Shown: in pieces, positions 8,864 through 20,871 of the stretch | How positions within the stretch are numbered: position 1 is the stretch's first letter | Layout: each line of letters opens with the position of its first letter | DNA from: Rhizoctonia solani | Lineage: Eukaryota; Basidiomycota; Agaricomycetes; Cantharellales; Ceratobasidiaceae | Reading direction: 5' to 3' | DNA length: 64,000 nt | Assembly: GCF_016906535.1 (NCBI RefSeq) | Contig: NC_057374.1 | Coordinates: 1-64,000, forward strand | The notes under the pieces: model-generated | Databases searched by the model: none | What the model saw: the letters and a program-made list of their open reading frames with translations, nothing else | What the model was told of the DNA's origin: nothing | Made by a program: the position numbers and the translations under genes

Positions 8864-9208
8864 TATACGAATAGAAGGTGTATTAATATCAACACATTTG
8901 GGTGGCTCTAATGTCCATGGCGTTAGTACCAGGCCTAGTCTCTACACAAGTTGCTTGTTTGGAAATCCCAGTATAAGAGCGTTGAGTGATATGTCTATGT
9001 ACAAATGAAGCTTAGAGCTTATCATGATGAGTTCACCACAAAACAAAGTATACACAATCTTATAGTTACAGTTCCACGCCCCAACATATTTTCCAAGTTT
9101 GACATATGGCGTGTAAGTAAGTTGTATTACTGATTGATTTTACTTGTTGTTTACCGTGCGCGGATAACGGATTACAGAAATATGAGCACCATCAGAGAAT
9201 CATTACTG
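8864..9208. other. Unique spacer between palindrome and minisatellite
   Basis: AT-rich sequence with no open frame of note. It leads without a clear border into degenerate copies of the 81-bp repeat near 9209. Confidence 0.5.
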
Positions 9209-10500
9209 CATGCTCTTTGCGTACAGAGTATATAGCTTGTGTGGCCAACGCAAATGCTGACTAATCAGGTTGCTCATGCTCTTGATGCGTACTTAGTACG
9301 CATGGCGTGTGGTGCTATGTGCGCACCAGTACAGATACCAACAAACCACAAGAGTTGCACTCTCTGTGCGTACTTTGTACGCATGGTGTGTGGTGCTATG
9401 TGCGTGCCAGTATAAATACTGACAAATCACAAGTCCTACACTCTCTGTGCGTACAAAGTATGCATAGTGTGTGGCACTATGTGCGTGATGGTGCAGATGC
9501 TGACAAATCACAAGTCCTACACTCTCTGTGCGTACAAAGTACGCATAGTGTGTGGCACTATGTGCGTGATGGTGCAGATGCTGACAAATCACAATTGCTG
9601 CACTCTCCGTGCGTACTTTGTACGCATGGTGTGCGGTGCTATGTGCGTGCCGGTATAAATACTGACAAATCACAAGTCCCACACTCTCTGTGCGTACAAA
9701 GTACGCATGGTGTGCGGTGCTATGTGTGCACCAGTACAGATACTGACAAATCACAATTGCTGCACTCTCCGTGCGTACTTTGTACGCATGGTGTGCGGTG
9801 CTATGTGCGTGCCGGTATAAATACTGACAAATCACAAGTCCCACACTCTCTGTGCATACTTTGTACGCATGGTGTGTGGTGCTATGTGCGTGCCAATATA
9901 AAATACTGACAAACCACAACTGTCGCGCTCTCTGTGCGTACTTTGCACGCATAGCACTATGTGCGTGGTGGTGCAGATGCTGACAAATCACAAGTGTTGC
10001 ACTCTCTGTGCGTACTTTGTACGCATAGCGTGTGGCACTACGTGCGTGGTGGTGCAGATGCTGACAAATCACCACCGTTGCACTCTCTGTGCGTACTTGG
10101 TACGCATGGTGTGTGGTACTATGTGCGTGGTGGTGAAGATGCTGACAAATCACCACTGTTGCACTCTCTGTGCGTACTTTGTACGCGTGGTGTGCGGTGC
10201 TACATGCATGCCAGTATAAATACTGACAAATCACAAGTCCTACACTCTCTGTGCGTACTTTGTACGCATGATGTGTGGCACTACGTGTGTGGAGGTTCAG
10301 ATGCTGACAAATCATCAGTGTTGCACTCTCTGTGCATACTTTGTACGCATGATAAGTATCACACTGTGCATACTCTCTTTTTTGATGTCAAGTGTTGTGC
10401 TTGCTGTGCATACAAAGCATGCACTACTGGTGTTAGCTTGGATGTTTTTGTTCAAATGCTGACTAGTGTTCAGAGGTGTGATCTCCATGCATACACTCAA
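9209..10500. repeat. Minisatellite, 81-bp unit, about 15 copies
   Basis: Core motifs at 9286, 9367, 9448, 9529, 9610, 9691, 9772 and 9853 are exactly 81 bp apart, and more degenerate copies continue to about 10500. Each unit has a 17-bp palindrome TGCGTAC-NNN-GTACGCA, then a GTG-rich part and GCTGACAAATCAC or ACTGACAAATCAC. The centre NNN is TTT in some units and AAA in others. Because 81 is divisible by three, long repetitive open frames appear on both strands (9307-9909 plus, 9293-10315 minus); these are consequences of the repeat, not supported genes. Confidence 0.92.
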
Positions 10501-10565
10501 GCCTAAGAGGTTTACCATGGGTAGCCTGGCTCAGTTTGGGACCCAGGTTGGGACCCAGCCTACCT

Positions 10566-10612
10566 AGCAACCTAGTTTCTCTGATTAACCTAACCTAGTT
10601 TCTCTGATTAAC
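10566..10612. repeat. Short direct repeat with two telomere-like units
   Basis: CCTAGTTTCTCTGATTAAC occurs twice in a row, with CTAACCTAA between the copies. It sits at the junction of the 81-bp and 83-bp arrays and may be a small interstitial telomere trace, but two units can arise by chance. Confidence 0.5.
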
Positions 10613-11280
10613 CTCTGCATGAGTAGAGCAGTGGATGGTCACGTGACTCACCCTAACACAGTTGTGTGTGGTATAGTTTTGTACTTGGTACGCAACTCTG
10701 CATGAGTAGTGCAGTGGATGGTCACGTGACTCACCCTAACACAATTGTGTGTGATATAGTTGCGTACCAAGTACGCATCTCTGCATGAGTAGTGTGGTGG
10801 GTGGTCACATGATTCACCCTGACATAACTGTGGGTGGTATAGTTGCGTACCAAGTACGCAACTCTGCACAAGTAGAGCGGTGGGTGGTCATGTGACTCAC
10901 CCTAACATAACTGTGTGCAATATAGTTGCGTGCGCAACCCTGCATGAGTAGAGTGGTGGGTGGTCATGTGACTCACCCTAACACAATTGTGTGTGATATA
11001 GTTGCATACCAAGTACGCAACTCTGCATGAGTAGAGTGATGGGTGGTCATGTGACTCACCCTAACATGATTGTGGGTCATATAGCTGCGTACTTGGTACG
11101 CAACTGTGAGTACAAGGAGTAATCATTGATCATGTGACTCACCCTAACATTGACCATGGTGCTATACTTCTGCATGTTGTACGCAATTCTGTGTGGCATG
11201 GGTGGTCAGTTGTCACATGACTCACCCTAACTTAGGGGATGGTGGTATTGCTGTGTGTAAAGTACGCAACTTTTTGTAGG
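10613..11280. repeat. Minisatellite, 83-bp unit, about 8 copies
   Basis: The motif CTCTGCATGAGTAG starts at 10613, 10696, 10779 and 10862, a period of 83 bp, and continues with decay to about 11280. Each unit contains TGGTCACGTGACTCACCCTAA or close variants (a CACGTGA/CATGTGA box plus CCCTAA) and the palindrome TGCGTAC-NNN-GTACGCA, with NNN either CAA or TTG. The palindrome is shared with the 81-bp array; the rest of the unit is not. Confidence 0.9.
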
Positions 11281-11391
11281 AGGGCTGATGCTTTCCCTAT
11301 AATCCACCCTAACACCATATGTGGGTTGTGTCCACCTGGTTCCCACCCTGTGCCATCTCACAGTTCACCCTGCAGTGTAGCTTGGTTCAAC

Positions 11392-11937
11392 CTACCACCA
11401 ACCTACTACTTTGTAATAACCTTGGGTATCGCCCTTGTAAGGGTTGGGGAGTTCCATCTTGGGTTGCTTTACACTGGACCCTGAGTCAAAAGGGGTGAGG
11501 GAGCTGAGGCCCTGTTTAGGCGTGTTGCAAGGTTCCCTTTTGGGGGCTTGCCTGTCTTCCTCTTCTTCTGAGTCATACCCTGTGCCCCTTGAAGGGCGGA
11601 AAGGGGCCTTGAGCCCAGGCCTAACCGTTGCTGGAGAGTAGGCTTCTCCTCCTGTCTGAGTAGGAGGGGTGATAGGCCCAGTCAATGGGCCAGGCTGGGT
11701 TTGGGCTTTTCCTTGGTCCTTGTCACCAAGTAGGTCGGCGGTCTCCTTGCATATGGCCTTGAGTTTGTTGATCTGTTGGCCTTGTGCTCTGATTTGGTCC
11801 TGGAGGGACCCAACCATGGCGGTGAGGGTTGTGACAGCCTTGAGGAGAGCACCAAGGGACGGCTCCAGTTCCATTCCGGGCAGGTGTTGCGGAGGGGGTG
11901 ATGGGCCGCAAGAGGGTGGTTGGGAGCAGGTTTCCAC
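11392..11937 (-). pseudogene. Gag N-terminal fragment of an LTR retrotransposon
   Basis: The minus-strand frame begins METCSQPPSC at 11937. It has a coiled-coil-like part (LLKAVTTLTAMVGSLQDQIR), a Pro/Gly/acidic linker and MELPNPYKGDT, a stretch that precedes the capsid domain in Gag proteins of fungal Ty3-type elements (PEG10-like annotations). The similarity ends at that point and the frame stops 10 codons later in unrelated sequence. Capsid, zinc knuckle and pol are absent, so only the gag start survives. Confidence 0.65.
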
Positions 11938-12397
11938 GGAACGTTGAGAGGAGCAACTGGGAGGACGGGAGTACGGGTGTGGGACGCCAGAGCGTGTGGA
12001 TGGAATGTTTGAAAACGGCGTGGGGGAGTAGGGTGCCTGTAACAGGACTTATGAGCGGTTTTTCTGTACTGGACTGGCGCTAAACCCTTGCATCTAGTAC
12101 CTAGCATTGGACTGTCCCTACAACAAATCAACAGACCTGGCGGTCGTGATATGAGCGGGTTTTCAGCAAGCAGGTATTTCAGCGGTCTAGGGTTGCTGAG
12201 TACTGAGTTCCGGCAAAACTTGGGGTATGCAGGCAATTAGAGCTTGTCAGCCTTATAGCAATTCAGTACTACGTGGGGGTGGGGAGCTTTTGATTATTAT
12301 GCTCCACAAAGTGGCCCCAATCACGGTTATTTCCCTTGTGCTAGTACTGGGAGTCTTCTTGTTGTCAATCAAAGCCTACAGCAAGTCAATTTTACAA

Positions 12398-12956
12398 TGT
12401 TGTGACCCAACTGTAAGGTTGGTCACATGCTAATGGGTTGGGCGCTTGGGGCCGTACTACTACAAACAAGGCTATACAACTACTATCTAAGGCTATACTA
12501 AGGTTATGTAAGGTAACCGTCTACTGACTAAACTACTGGCAAGGGGGCTTAGCCCTGGAGGTGTGGTAAGCGCAATAAAGGGTGAGCTACTGAACTACTA
12601 AGGGCTGGCTACTTAGCTGGCTGGGGACAATCCTCCTCAATGGTATGAGACAAGGTAAAATTGACTTGGGATCTCCAAGCAATTTTCCTGCTGTTTATAT
12701 AGACAAGAGAGGAGGTATATACATGGTCTGTGCGTGAGATAAGGAAGCGTCTGTGTGGAAAGAGAAGCATACTGCGGGCTGCGCAGAAGCGTGGATTCCT
12801 CCTAAGCGCCCTTGGCACGGCATCTTGGCGTGGCATCTCAGCATGAATAAGCGCCAAGATCACGTGGTCAAAAAACATGAGATATTAAGTCCGTAAAAAA
12901 TACTAATAATAGAAAATTCAGGCAATTCAAATGGTATATGTTAGGAGGTTATAACA
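12398..12956 (-). repeat. LTR of the gag-bearing element, 559 bp
   Basis: On the minus strand the segment starts TGTTATAACC (12956) and ends GGTCACAACA (12398); these ends are imperfect inverted copies of each other. It lies upstream of the gag fragment in the right orientation, as a 5' LTR would. A TATATAAAC-type box is present in its middle (near 12696). The untranslated leader covers 11938-12397. Confidence 0.65.
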
Positions 12957-13146
12957 GTTTCACTTGGGTTGGTTATGTTTAGCCAAGGTGACGCCCCAAC
13001 CTTTGGCTGGGGCTAGCCTTTTCCTTTTCTGCTATTTATCCTACCAACACTAAATTAAGATGACTCCAACCTAACACTACTCAAATATTGAAGCACTTTT
13101 TCACAACTATCCAGTTGTTCACAGTTCAAAGAATCCAAAAACAGTC

Positions 13147-14512
13147 CTACAAATGAAATTGATTTAGAACCGCAAGTGGATGCCCAATATTTATCACGCC
13201 ACCTGATTGTCTGCCTTGGCCTGTAGTTGGGTGCAGTTCATCTTGCGTTTCGGGGGGTTGTTCACGAGTGTTGGGCAAAGCCTTGGTGGCCCACCATTTT
13301 TGAGGCGGAAAATCAATAATGTCAACTGCCAAAGCGTTGCTGCACGCTATCAAACAATCGTGATCAGATTTGGCACGCCTTTTAATTTCTCGAAGAACGA
13401 GATAGAACTGCACGGCTGTCGCGGGGTGAGCTAATGAATAGCTGCCAACGTTGTAAACTTTGATCTGTGATATAGGTAAGCCTGGCTCAGCACATGCCGC
13501 TCCACTCACATTATCCCCTTGCCATGTTGCTACTACAACATTCAAAGTACTGGCGTTGTTCTGAGAGATACCAAAAACAAACTGTCGTACGTTTCTGAAA
13601 GCTTGTTGTTGATAAAGCCCAGAAACAATGCCCATCATAGCCTGATGGGCACCATCCGTATCACGTTTGTATTCGACGACGCAATTGACCAGCTGCAGTG
13701 TCTTGGAAAAGGCTTTCGAGCCTAACGCCGAGGCCGCTTCTCGCAGGGGAGGACTCGTGTCGTATGGCTCAAAGTTGGGGATATCGATATAAGTGACACC
13801 GTCTGCAATCATCGCGGGCACATTCACATTTTCCAACCTGGTTTTGGGGAGCCTTAATTTTTGCTTGGTACTATGTTGCTTCGAATTAGGCGAGGTAAGT
13901 AAAACTGAGGATTACTAACTTATACTTCATATAGGCTGTTCCATCGCTTTCACACACATGGGCTATCAGCCCATCAATAAAAAACCGCCCATCCATCTCG
14001 GTTGAGTTTTCATTTGTGTGTAATTTGGTAGTGTGGTAGCAGAGTTGAAAAATCGTACCCATTGCGGCACATAACTCCGGGTCGCTATCGTGAAGGGTAT
14101 ATTGTCGGAAGTTTTGCCCCGTTATAGATGATAGTAAATAAGTACATAATCTGTCCCGTAAGGTGCGGTATCCAGAAGCAATATAACAAAGTTCAGGCGA
14201 CTCCTATAGCAAGCAGCGTTGAATAAGACGAGTATATGTCGGAGAGTTACTGACCTTGTTAGTGAGCCATCTTGGAAAACGCTTTGACTGCTCCAGCAGA
14301 TCTCGAATCGGATCGAAGAAACTATCAGAGGGGAGTTGATCATGTACATGTAGATTAAGCTTCACAGCGCTAGCCCAGTCTCCAAAGTGGTTGTCTTTGC
14401 CAGCCAAGACCGTAGCAGAGGTTATGTGCGTGGTTATAGTACCGCGAGAGGAACCATCGTCTCTGGGACTTCTATTTGCGGAGTTCGACCGAGTTGTAGT
14501 TCTGGGTGCCAT
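13147..14512 (-). CDS. Hypothetical protein, possible PD-(D/E)XK-like fold (3 exons, 413 aa)
   Basis: Exons 14255-14512, 13926-14203, 13147-13852 on the minus strand; the total of 1242 nt gives 413 residues with all phases matching. The N-terminus is Ser/Thr/Arg-rich (MAPRTTTRSNSANRSPRD). The middle contains ADGVTYIDIP followed, about 50 residues on, by NCVVEYKRD. An Asp upstream of E-x-K in a beta strand is the layout of the PD-(D/E)XK nuclease superfamily, and several large fungal families of unknown role carry such domains. The conserved-looking stretch RQFVFGISQNNASTLNVVVA follows. I do not recognise a named family, and the nuclease fold is inference from two short motifs. The gene looks intact. 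Confidence 0.6.
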
Positions 14513-14765
14513 TGTGGTACGAGAGAAACCAGTTGACTATGCAGGTGGCGAGCAACAAACCGTAGGTAACAGAGTTATTGCGTCAACACCGCCACGATTT
14601 GTATCACGTGTACGAGCTTTTTTTTTTTTGATACACGAGCGGTTTGCCCAGTTCGCATGTAGCTCCTGTTCTCCGTAATAGAAGTGTATTTAAAAATGAA
14701 AAATAGGTTCTTCCCTAGCTGACATAGTGTATTCATGGTACCCTTAATTACTACAGTGAATAATC

Positions 14766-17475
14766 CTATCGCCTCATGTTCCACCACCATCTCCTCTGAC
14801 TTTCTTGATTGCTCCGCACTTTCTTATCTATACCCGCCAATGAATCAACAGTGAGGTTGGCGTTGGGCGGTGCTCCCTCAATTTGATTATATCCTTGTGA
14901 ACTTTTTGTCTCTTTGAGACGAAAACGCCATGTTGCTCGCGGAATATAGGCGCTTCTGAGAAGTTGATTTAACACAGAATAGTGTAATCGGACCGGACTC
15001 TTGGGTGTCCCAAAATTAATTATCCGCGGCGCAAATAAATTTGGGCTTCACAGAGAGTGTGTCAGGCAGCTTGTATCAATGACGGCGATTGTAATAAGAA
15101 TCAAGCATACCGGTAAACCGTTTCCAGCCGCAAATTCCCAGCCTGCGAAGGCTTTGGGAGAGGTAACCATTCCAATAGCTTCCACATTAGTGATTTATCA
15201 AGCATGCTATACGTCTCAGGTGTGATGTCCTCGAGATCTAGATCATGATCGGCTGATTTATTTTGTTCTTCTCCAGGCTTTCGAAAATAACTTTCCCCAA
15301 GAGTTCGGCTTCGACAATAATTACCCATTGAAGTTGGATCAAAACGAACTCTTGTATGCTCTTTGCACTCGCGGACCATCCAACGAAGTGAAATGTCACT
15401 TAGCTGTGGTGCTTGTTCGGGGTCCTGGCCTTCCTTGATTGATTGCTTTCCCCCACCAACATCCGAATGACCACCTTTGAACCACACTTCGAGTACGTTC
15501 TGTGACTCGTTGGTACGCGCATGATCCCATACACTGGGAATGAAATTTCCTCGGTTTTCATCCAGTGCGAGTGCTTGTCTAACATCTGTTTAGAGCGATG
15601 CTTGTAGAGGATATAAGCAATATAGCACACCTGAAGACGCTCACACTGGGGTTATAGGACACGTGTGGCAGTTTCTTCCTCCTGAATGCCCCTACGATGG
15701 CCAGAGACTTAGATTCATCAATCTTGAGCTTTGAAAAGCAACGTACCAACGCTGCCCACAGTATCCCTGTACATGGGCATAGTGGGTCAAACGCTTGGTA
15801 TGGTGGGCTTTCATACGTAGGAAACACCTACCATACACCGACGAAATGAACCTTGGCGTCACGACAAAATGTTCTCTTAAAATCTGCTGGATCAATATTC
15901 TCTGGACGAGATAGGTCTTGATCTCCGGGAAGTATTGATACGTGGTGACCACAGAAGATAGATTTTTTTTCATACATACCCTTTTTGCGTTCAGTGGTTG
16001 GCTTGGTTTGCTCTCTGTCAGCCGAAGCTCGGTAAATATTATAAGCGAATGCGATTTGTTCTATAATATGTCTTGGCGGGATTCAGGCTCGAGTTAAGTT
16101 TATGGCTCACCACGATTATTTTTAGGCAGGAGCCCCACCTTAGTGTACATTATCAGTTTGTTTCAGCTCCGACGCGAACTGAAGTTGGTACATTAGCTTA
16201 CGGAGTGTATCATCCCAGCAAGGGCACGGGCCGTGTATGCTCCACGCGAATAGCCAAATATGACAATTTGATCCCCGGCTGATGAAGCGGGGGGGGGGGG
16301 TTAATGAAATCAAACCGATAAATAGGTGCAGACGAACCTTGATAGGTCTGCATCAAGAATTTATATCCATCCATTATCTAAGATACGAAGGGTATGTAAG
16401 CCTTGTACTACTATTAGCTATAGATGAAACGGTACTCACATGTTGATACAAATACCTAAATAGTTTAGGTCGGCAGTTAGACCACTGATACTCTTCTCCA
16501 AGCACTAACTTACCACGCGGTAGCCTCATCAACCTTGGCCGCAATATTGAGGCCTATTCTAGTGAGAGTACCGGAGCCAGCATATGTACCAGTGCCAGAG
16601 TATGTACCCACTCCAGTCTGGTAACGATTTACATTAGAAGTTGAACAATCCCCGGTATTTCAGCCTCACTTGGTAATATACCTAAGAGTTTGGGTCAGAT
16701 TAGCAGCGTGTCTCTTTCTTCAACTTGCCTCTTGCTTTGAAGGATCATCTTTCTTCAGAATCTCCATCAGTTTGACTATATTTGTATTCTTTAAGAAATT
16801 AGAATCAGGTAAAATAGCTATATAGAAAGCTATCCTTACACGGCTGCTGAACTGCCTTGAAGTCCCGTCAAAGCATAGAACTAATGTGCGCTAATACTTG
16901 GATTAACTGGTAGTGACATTCAATTAATAGTTTCTACATACCGGTGCCAAGGCAATTGTCAACCGACGACTTTGAGTTGTCGGATTATAATATTCAACGA
17001 CATCCAAGTAATCGTCCAAAATCAGCTTTGGGTGTTTAGTCTGCCCAAGTGCGTCTTCGACACTTGCTTCAAGAACCCAATTTTGGGTAGTTCTGTCCCT
17101 CAAGATCCTTATATCTCTAGCTGTTTTTTCGAATCCACTCCCACCCCATCGCAACGAACCATTATCCGCACCTACCACGGTAGACAGATTGAAGTACATG
17201 TCTGCGCGTGTGTCATTCCTAGACTGTGCATTCTTTTCGACGACTTTAACAAAAAGATGACCAGTAGTACTTTGGTCGTTACAAGGTGTCAATTCCAGAT
17301 CGAAGTCTTTCTTTGGACGAGACATGCCGGGTGTACAGCCTGAATTAGTTGTTCTGGAGGAGCTATAACCAATAATAAGATCTTTATAGAAGAACGCTTC
17401 AATTGTAAGAGGAAAGGGAGCACAGTTTTGATGGTTGTGGCAATCTCGAGCCTTTATATCCAGCGCTGTTCTCAT
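14766..17475 (-). CDS. DUF2235 alpha/beta-hydrolase with extra N-terminal domain
   Basis: A multi-exon minus-strand gene of roughly 600 residues. Exon 1 (16942-17475) encodes a 178-residue N-terminal domain I do not recognise. DUF2235 then begins with RTLVLCFDGTSRQFSS (16840-16890) and NTNIVKLMEI (16729-16788). VYYQ lies on a 12-nt exon (16670-16681) and TGVGTY on the next (16514-16617). The nucleophile elbow is GYSRGAYTARALAGM (Ser), the acid lies in VWDTVGSVG, and the His in FKGGHSDVGGG, so a Ser-Asp-His triad is complete. The family includes hydrolases and bacterial type VI phospholipase effectors; the substrate here is unknown. The intron after exon 3 has a GC donor (gcaagt). No stop or frameshift was found in the exons I traced. 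The stop is TAG at 14766-14768. Confidence 0.8.
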
Positions 17476-20432
17476 AACGAAACCCCCCCAGGATCACTAC
17501 TAGGCGCCCTATGGTTCTCGTTCTAATCGATGAGCGATAAGGGGTTTAGGGATCAGGCGCGCCAATCAAGTGATAATATATTAGGTCGCAAACCCTTGCC
17601 CATGTAGCCGAGGGTTGTGCCTTAAAGCTGCGCAACTGCCTTTCTGTCTTGGCTCGACGCGAGAATAGAGCCATATTACGAAGCGCCCATTTTCACTTGC
17701 TTACGAGGGGTGGGGATGAGTTAGGTGTTGTAGGTAGCGTAATTGTATGGGAGAGTGGCATAAGTTCTTCGGGACTCTTATCTTGCAATTGGCCCGAGGA
17801 GCAAGTCTACTTGCGAGGTTTTGTTCTTGGTGTTTACCTTGGGCAAAACTAAACATTATGTTTATGCCCTCAAAGTCTTTGATGTCTCCGTGACTCCAGT
17901 ATCATATACAGTAAAGAGCCATTCATTAACACCTGAGAAGATCATCATTCTTGGTCATCTCGAACGTTTGCAAATGTCCTCCAAATAATGAAGATCAGAT
18001 TTGCCTTGAGATTGAAGAACATGTCTAGTAAAATTAATAGCACATACTTTAGGTTCGGGATTGTATTTAATTGAAGGGTAAGGCCTACGAGATACACTCT
18101 TGACTCTACGGGGCCCCGAAAATCTCGGGAGCGCTCTGGGACTCGCTATTGTCGGCGAGCATTCCGGAGCGTTTGGTATGACGCTCGGAAATGCTCGTGG
18201 AGTGCTCCCAAGTGCTCGCCGAGCAATCCGGATCCGTCGGATCCTAACGAGGAGGCTTGCGTTGATGTAATACATGAATGCGGTCCAGTAGCTAAACTTT
18301 ACGTGGGTGCCGTGGAGAATGGTTTCGTTATGTCTGTCCCGCAGCCGACTGGCGCTCAATCTTAGCGCCATCTATTGATGATCATGACAAGACACGTATT
18401 AAATTATAGGAGTTCTACTAGGGCAGGATTGAGCATCTTAAGAAGTTACGCATTTTGTCAGCGGTTTACCACAAGAATACCGAAACCATTGAGAAACTAT
18501 CAGCGGAGGCAGTCAATTGAAAGCAGAGTATTTCTCTGAAGTCTCAATAAATTTATGCGTGGTAGAAGGCACAACTAGATGTCGCTAATTGATGGTCTTT
18601 ACGTTAGCCCAGCTATGGTGGGATGCATAGGTAGAGTTCTTTCAGACGCCCAAACTAAACCCCTGCTATGTGTTATCGATCGGCTAATCGATGTCTCGAA
18701 GCACACGTTAGATGAGTGGGATGCGGCAGCATGGGAGTTAGAACCTTCCTTCAAGGACTTGAGAATTTAGATGGCAACAATTCCCGGGGCCTTGCCTAAA
18801 TGGAGCATACAAAAACGGCCCGGGTAATGTTTGAACCGTTAATCTCGAGAGTCAACATTGCCCGAATGGGACAGCTGATTGTAGTGGATGAGCCGTACCG
18901 GCATGTACGAAGCATGGCAAATAACTAACTACTGTGTATCTGTGGGTCGCCGATGTGCGCACCTCCAGGTGTGATCAGCCTCTGCCCAGGCTGAATATAT
19001 TTATGTCTGTGCACTACAAGCCACCACTCGATTTCGAATAAAATCAAACGATGCAACTCAAACTCTCAGCCCAGGCAAAATCGCCACAATGCGTTATAAC
19101 ATACTTGGGGCTACATATCGAAGTGCTGTGTGTTTTATTGAAAGATGAGCACCGTAACTCGAATACCTGTATGCATGTCCACGTAACGCGTTTGGATTTG
19201 TTTGTGCTGCTTGTATATACGTTCACTAAAAATTCGCGTGTAAACCTCAGTTCATTATATCATAGTTGAAGCTGGGTTATATTACATTTTTCCCATTATT
19301 GTTCATGTCGTCTCACATGTACAGTGCCTGTAGATATATTCACATCTAGCTCCGAATTTTCTGCATTTTTCAACGTATTCACTGTTTGTTCAGCTTATAT
19401 GTATGCTGAGAACTGGAAGGGTTGCCTTCTGAAGGCTGCTTGATTATTTAACTACTGAGAAACTTCTCGATTACATCAGAATTTATCTACCTTATTATTG
19501 CTTCACTTGTAATTCGAAACATAGAAGATGGCGTAAATATGCACAAAAGATGCGACAAAACATAATAGGAGATGGGATATATGTGGCTCCTAGCACTTAT
19601 AATTACCAGCTGTTATCCACTAAGCGTATTGAATGCATTATGAAAAAATTTAATTGATGACCAGATGGACTGCCCCTAACGCAAATTCCTATTCTACTTC
19701 TGTGGAATGGCAGGCACGGCGAATCTGGAGGTGGCGATCTAACGGGGGAACTCAGCTCAGAAGTTACAAGAACGAGCGGAGGGAAAGGTGAGAAAGATAG
19801 GGCGAATTATGTACTAAAAGAGGTGGGAGGTAAAAACAAGGTAGTCCACAAGCTCGAGACAGGAGCCTCCTAAATATGGGATGTTCCGTACCTCTAACTC
19901 GGCGGCGGTGCGAATCCATCACTAACGCGCACGGGCATCCGGTGACTCCGTCACCCAACAACTTCTACTCTATGATATGCCATCACAGTCCATAGAAGGG
20001 CTGAACTTAGCCAAGGCGTAGGGACATACCTCATAATCAGCTTAAGTTTCCGTTATGGTATCAAGAATAGTCACCTGTTAAACCACCCCACGTATACAGC
20101 GCTAACTTTGCCATAAATGCGACACATCTATGTGTTATGAGCAGGCGTTGAGCTCGAGTCTGAATTCGAGAAGCCTTGAAGATCGCTCCACGGTATTTGC
20201 CGGTATTTATTTCGGTTACTAGGGATAAAAATGAGCAGCTGGTTGCGAAAATTGATGACTTTGAAACCAACGTATCTCTTAGAGAAGAATTCCCGTCATG
20301 ATACTTGAATTCTGCACCCAAGAGTTCTCGTGTACAACCAATGGTGGTTATGTCAGGTAACGTAAGGAAACCTCGGAAAGATTGCCTCCCTAGAGAAGTG
20401 CTTATCATAATCGGTTGTAATTTAGTGAATAC
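17476..20432. other. Gene-poor stretch; GAGC/GCTC-rich patch at 18125-18240
   Basis: No coding region with splice or motif support. The patch at 18125-18240 is much more GC-rich than its surroundings and repeats GAGC, GCTC and GGAGCGCTC-like words. A poly-G run occurs at 16291-16300 inside a preceding intron. An ATG frame at 18579-18770 (63 codons) and a 155-codon minus-strand frame at 20061-20528 have no recognisable motif. Confidence 0.45.
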
Positions 20433-20871
20433 GTGGAGATGAAGCACTTTCATGTCACATATGGCGCCCGAACCTCCTTCTGCCAGAGCCATGTGGGGCC
20501 ACGATACAGTGCTTCGCAAGTTTCGCAATTTCAGCCGCCTGTCTCATGCAAGGATAACTGGTACATCCCCCAAATAATTTATTGGCTTACACTACTTCTA
20601 ATTCGCAGGGAAATTTTAATACTAACACGTTGCTATTATTTTGAAGCAGTGGGTTTTGTACCCATGGTATACGAAATCCGGAGAGGATTCTTCTTTCGGC
20701 AAGCTCCCCATGGGGGCTATTACTCGGGATATAAAAATGATCAGGGCTCCGTCTATGGCGTCAGTTTCGATTATATTCGGCTTGTGGGGGCCATCAGGAA
20801 AACAGGATGTCTACCGTATGCTTCTGTAAACCTTTGTAGACCTTTGTAGATGCCTACAGAGTCTACGATAG

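Noticed and set aside
9293..10315. 340-codon minus-strand and 200-codon plus-strand open frames
   Set aside because: They are made of the 81-bp tandem repeat, whose length is a multiple of three; no unique sequence, start context or domain supports a gene.
10585..10600. Interstitial telomere tract
   Set aside because: Only about two CTAAC units; too short to separate from chance in this repeat junction.
16291..16300. Poly-G run as a functional element (also 37351-37360)
   Set aside because: Isolated homopolymers, one inside an intron; length may be inexact and no structure accompanies them.
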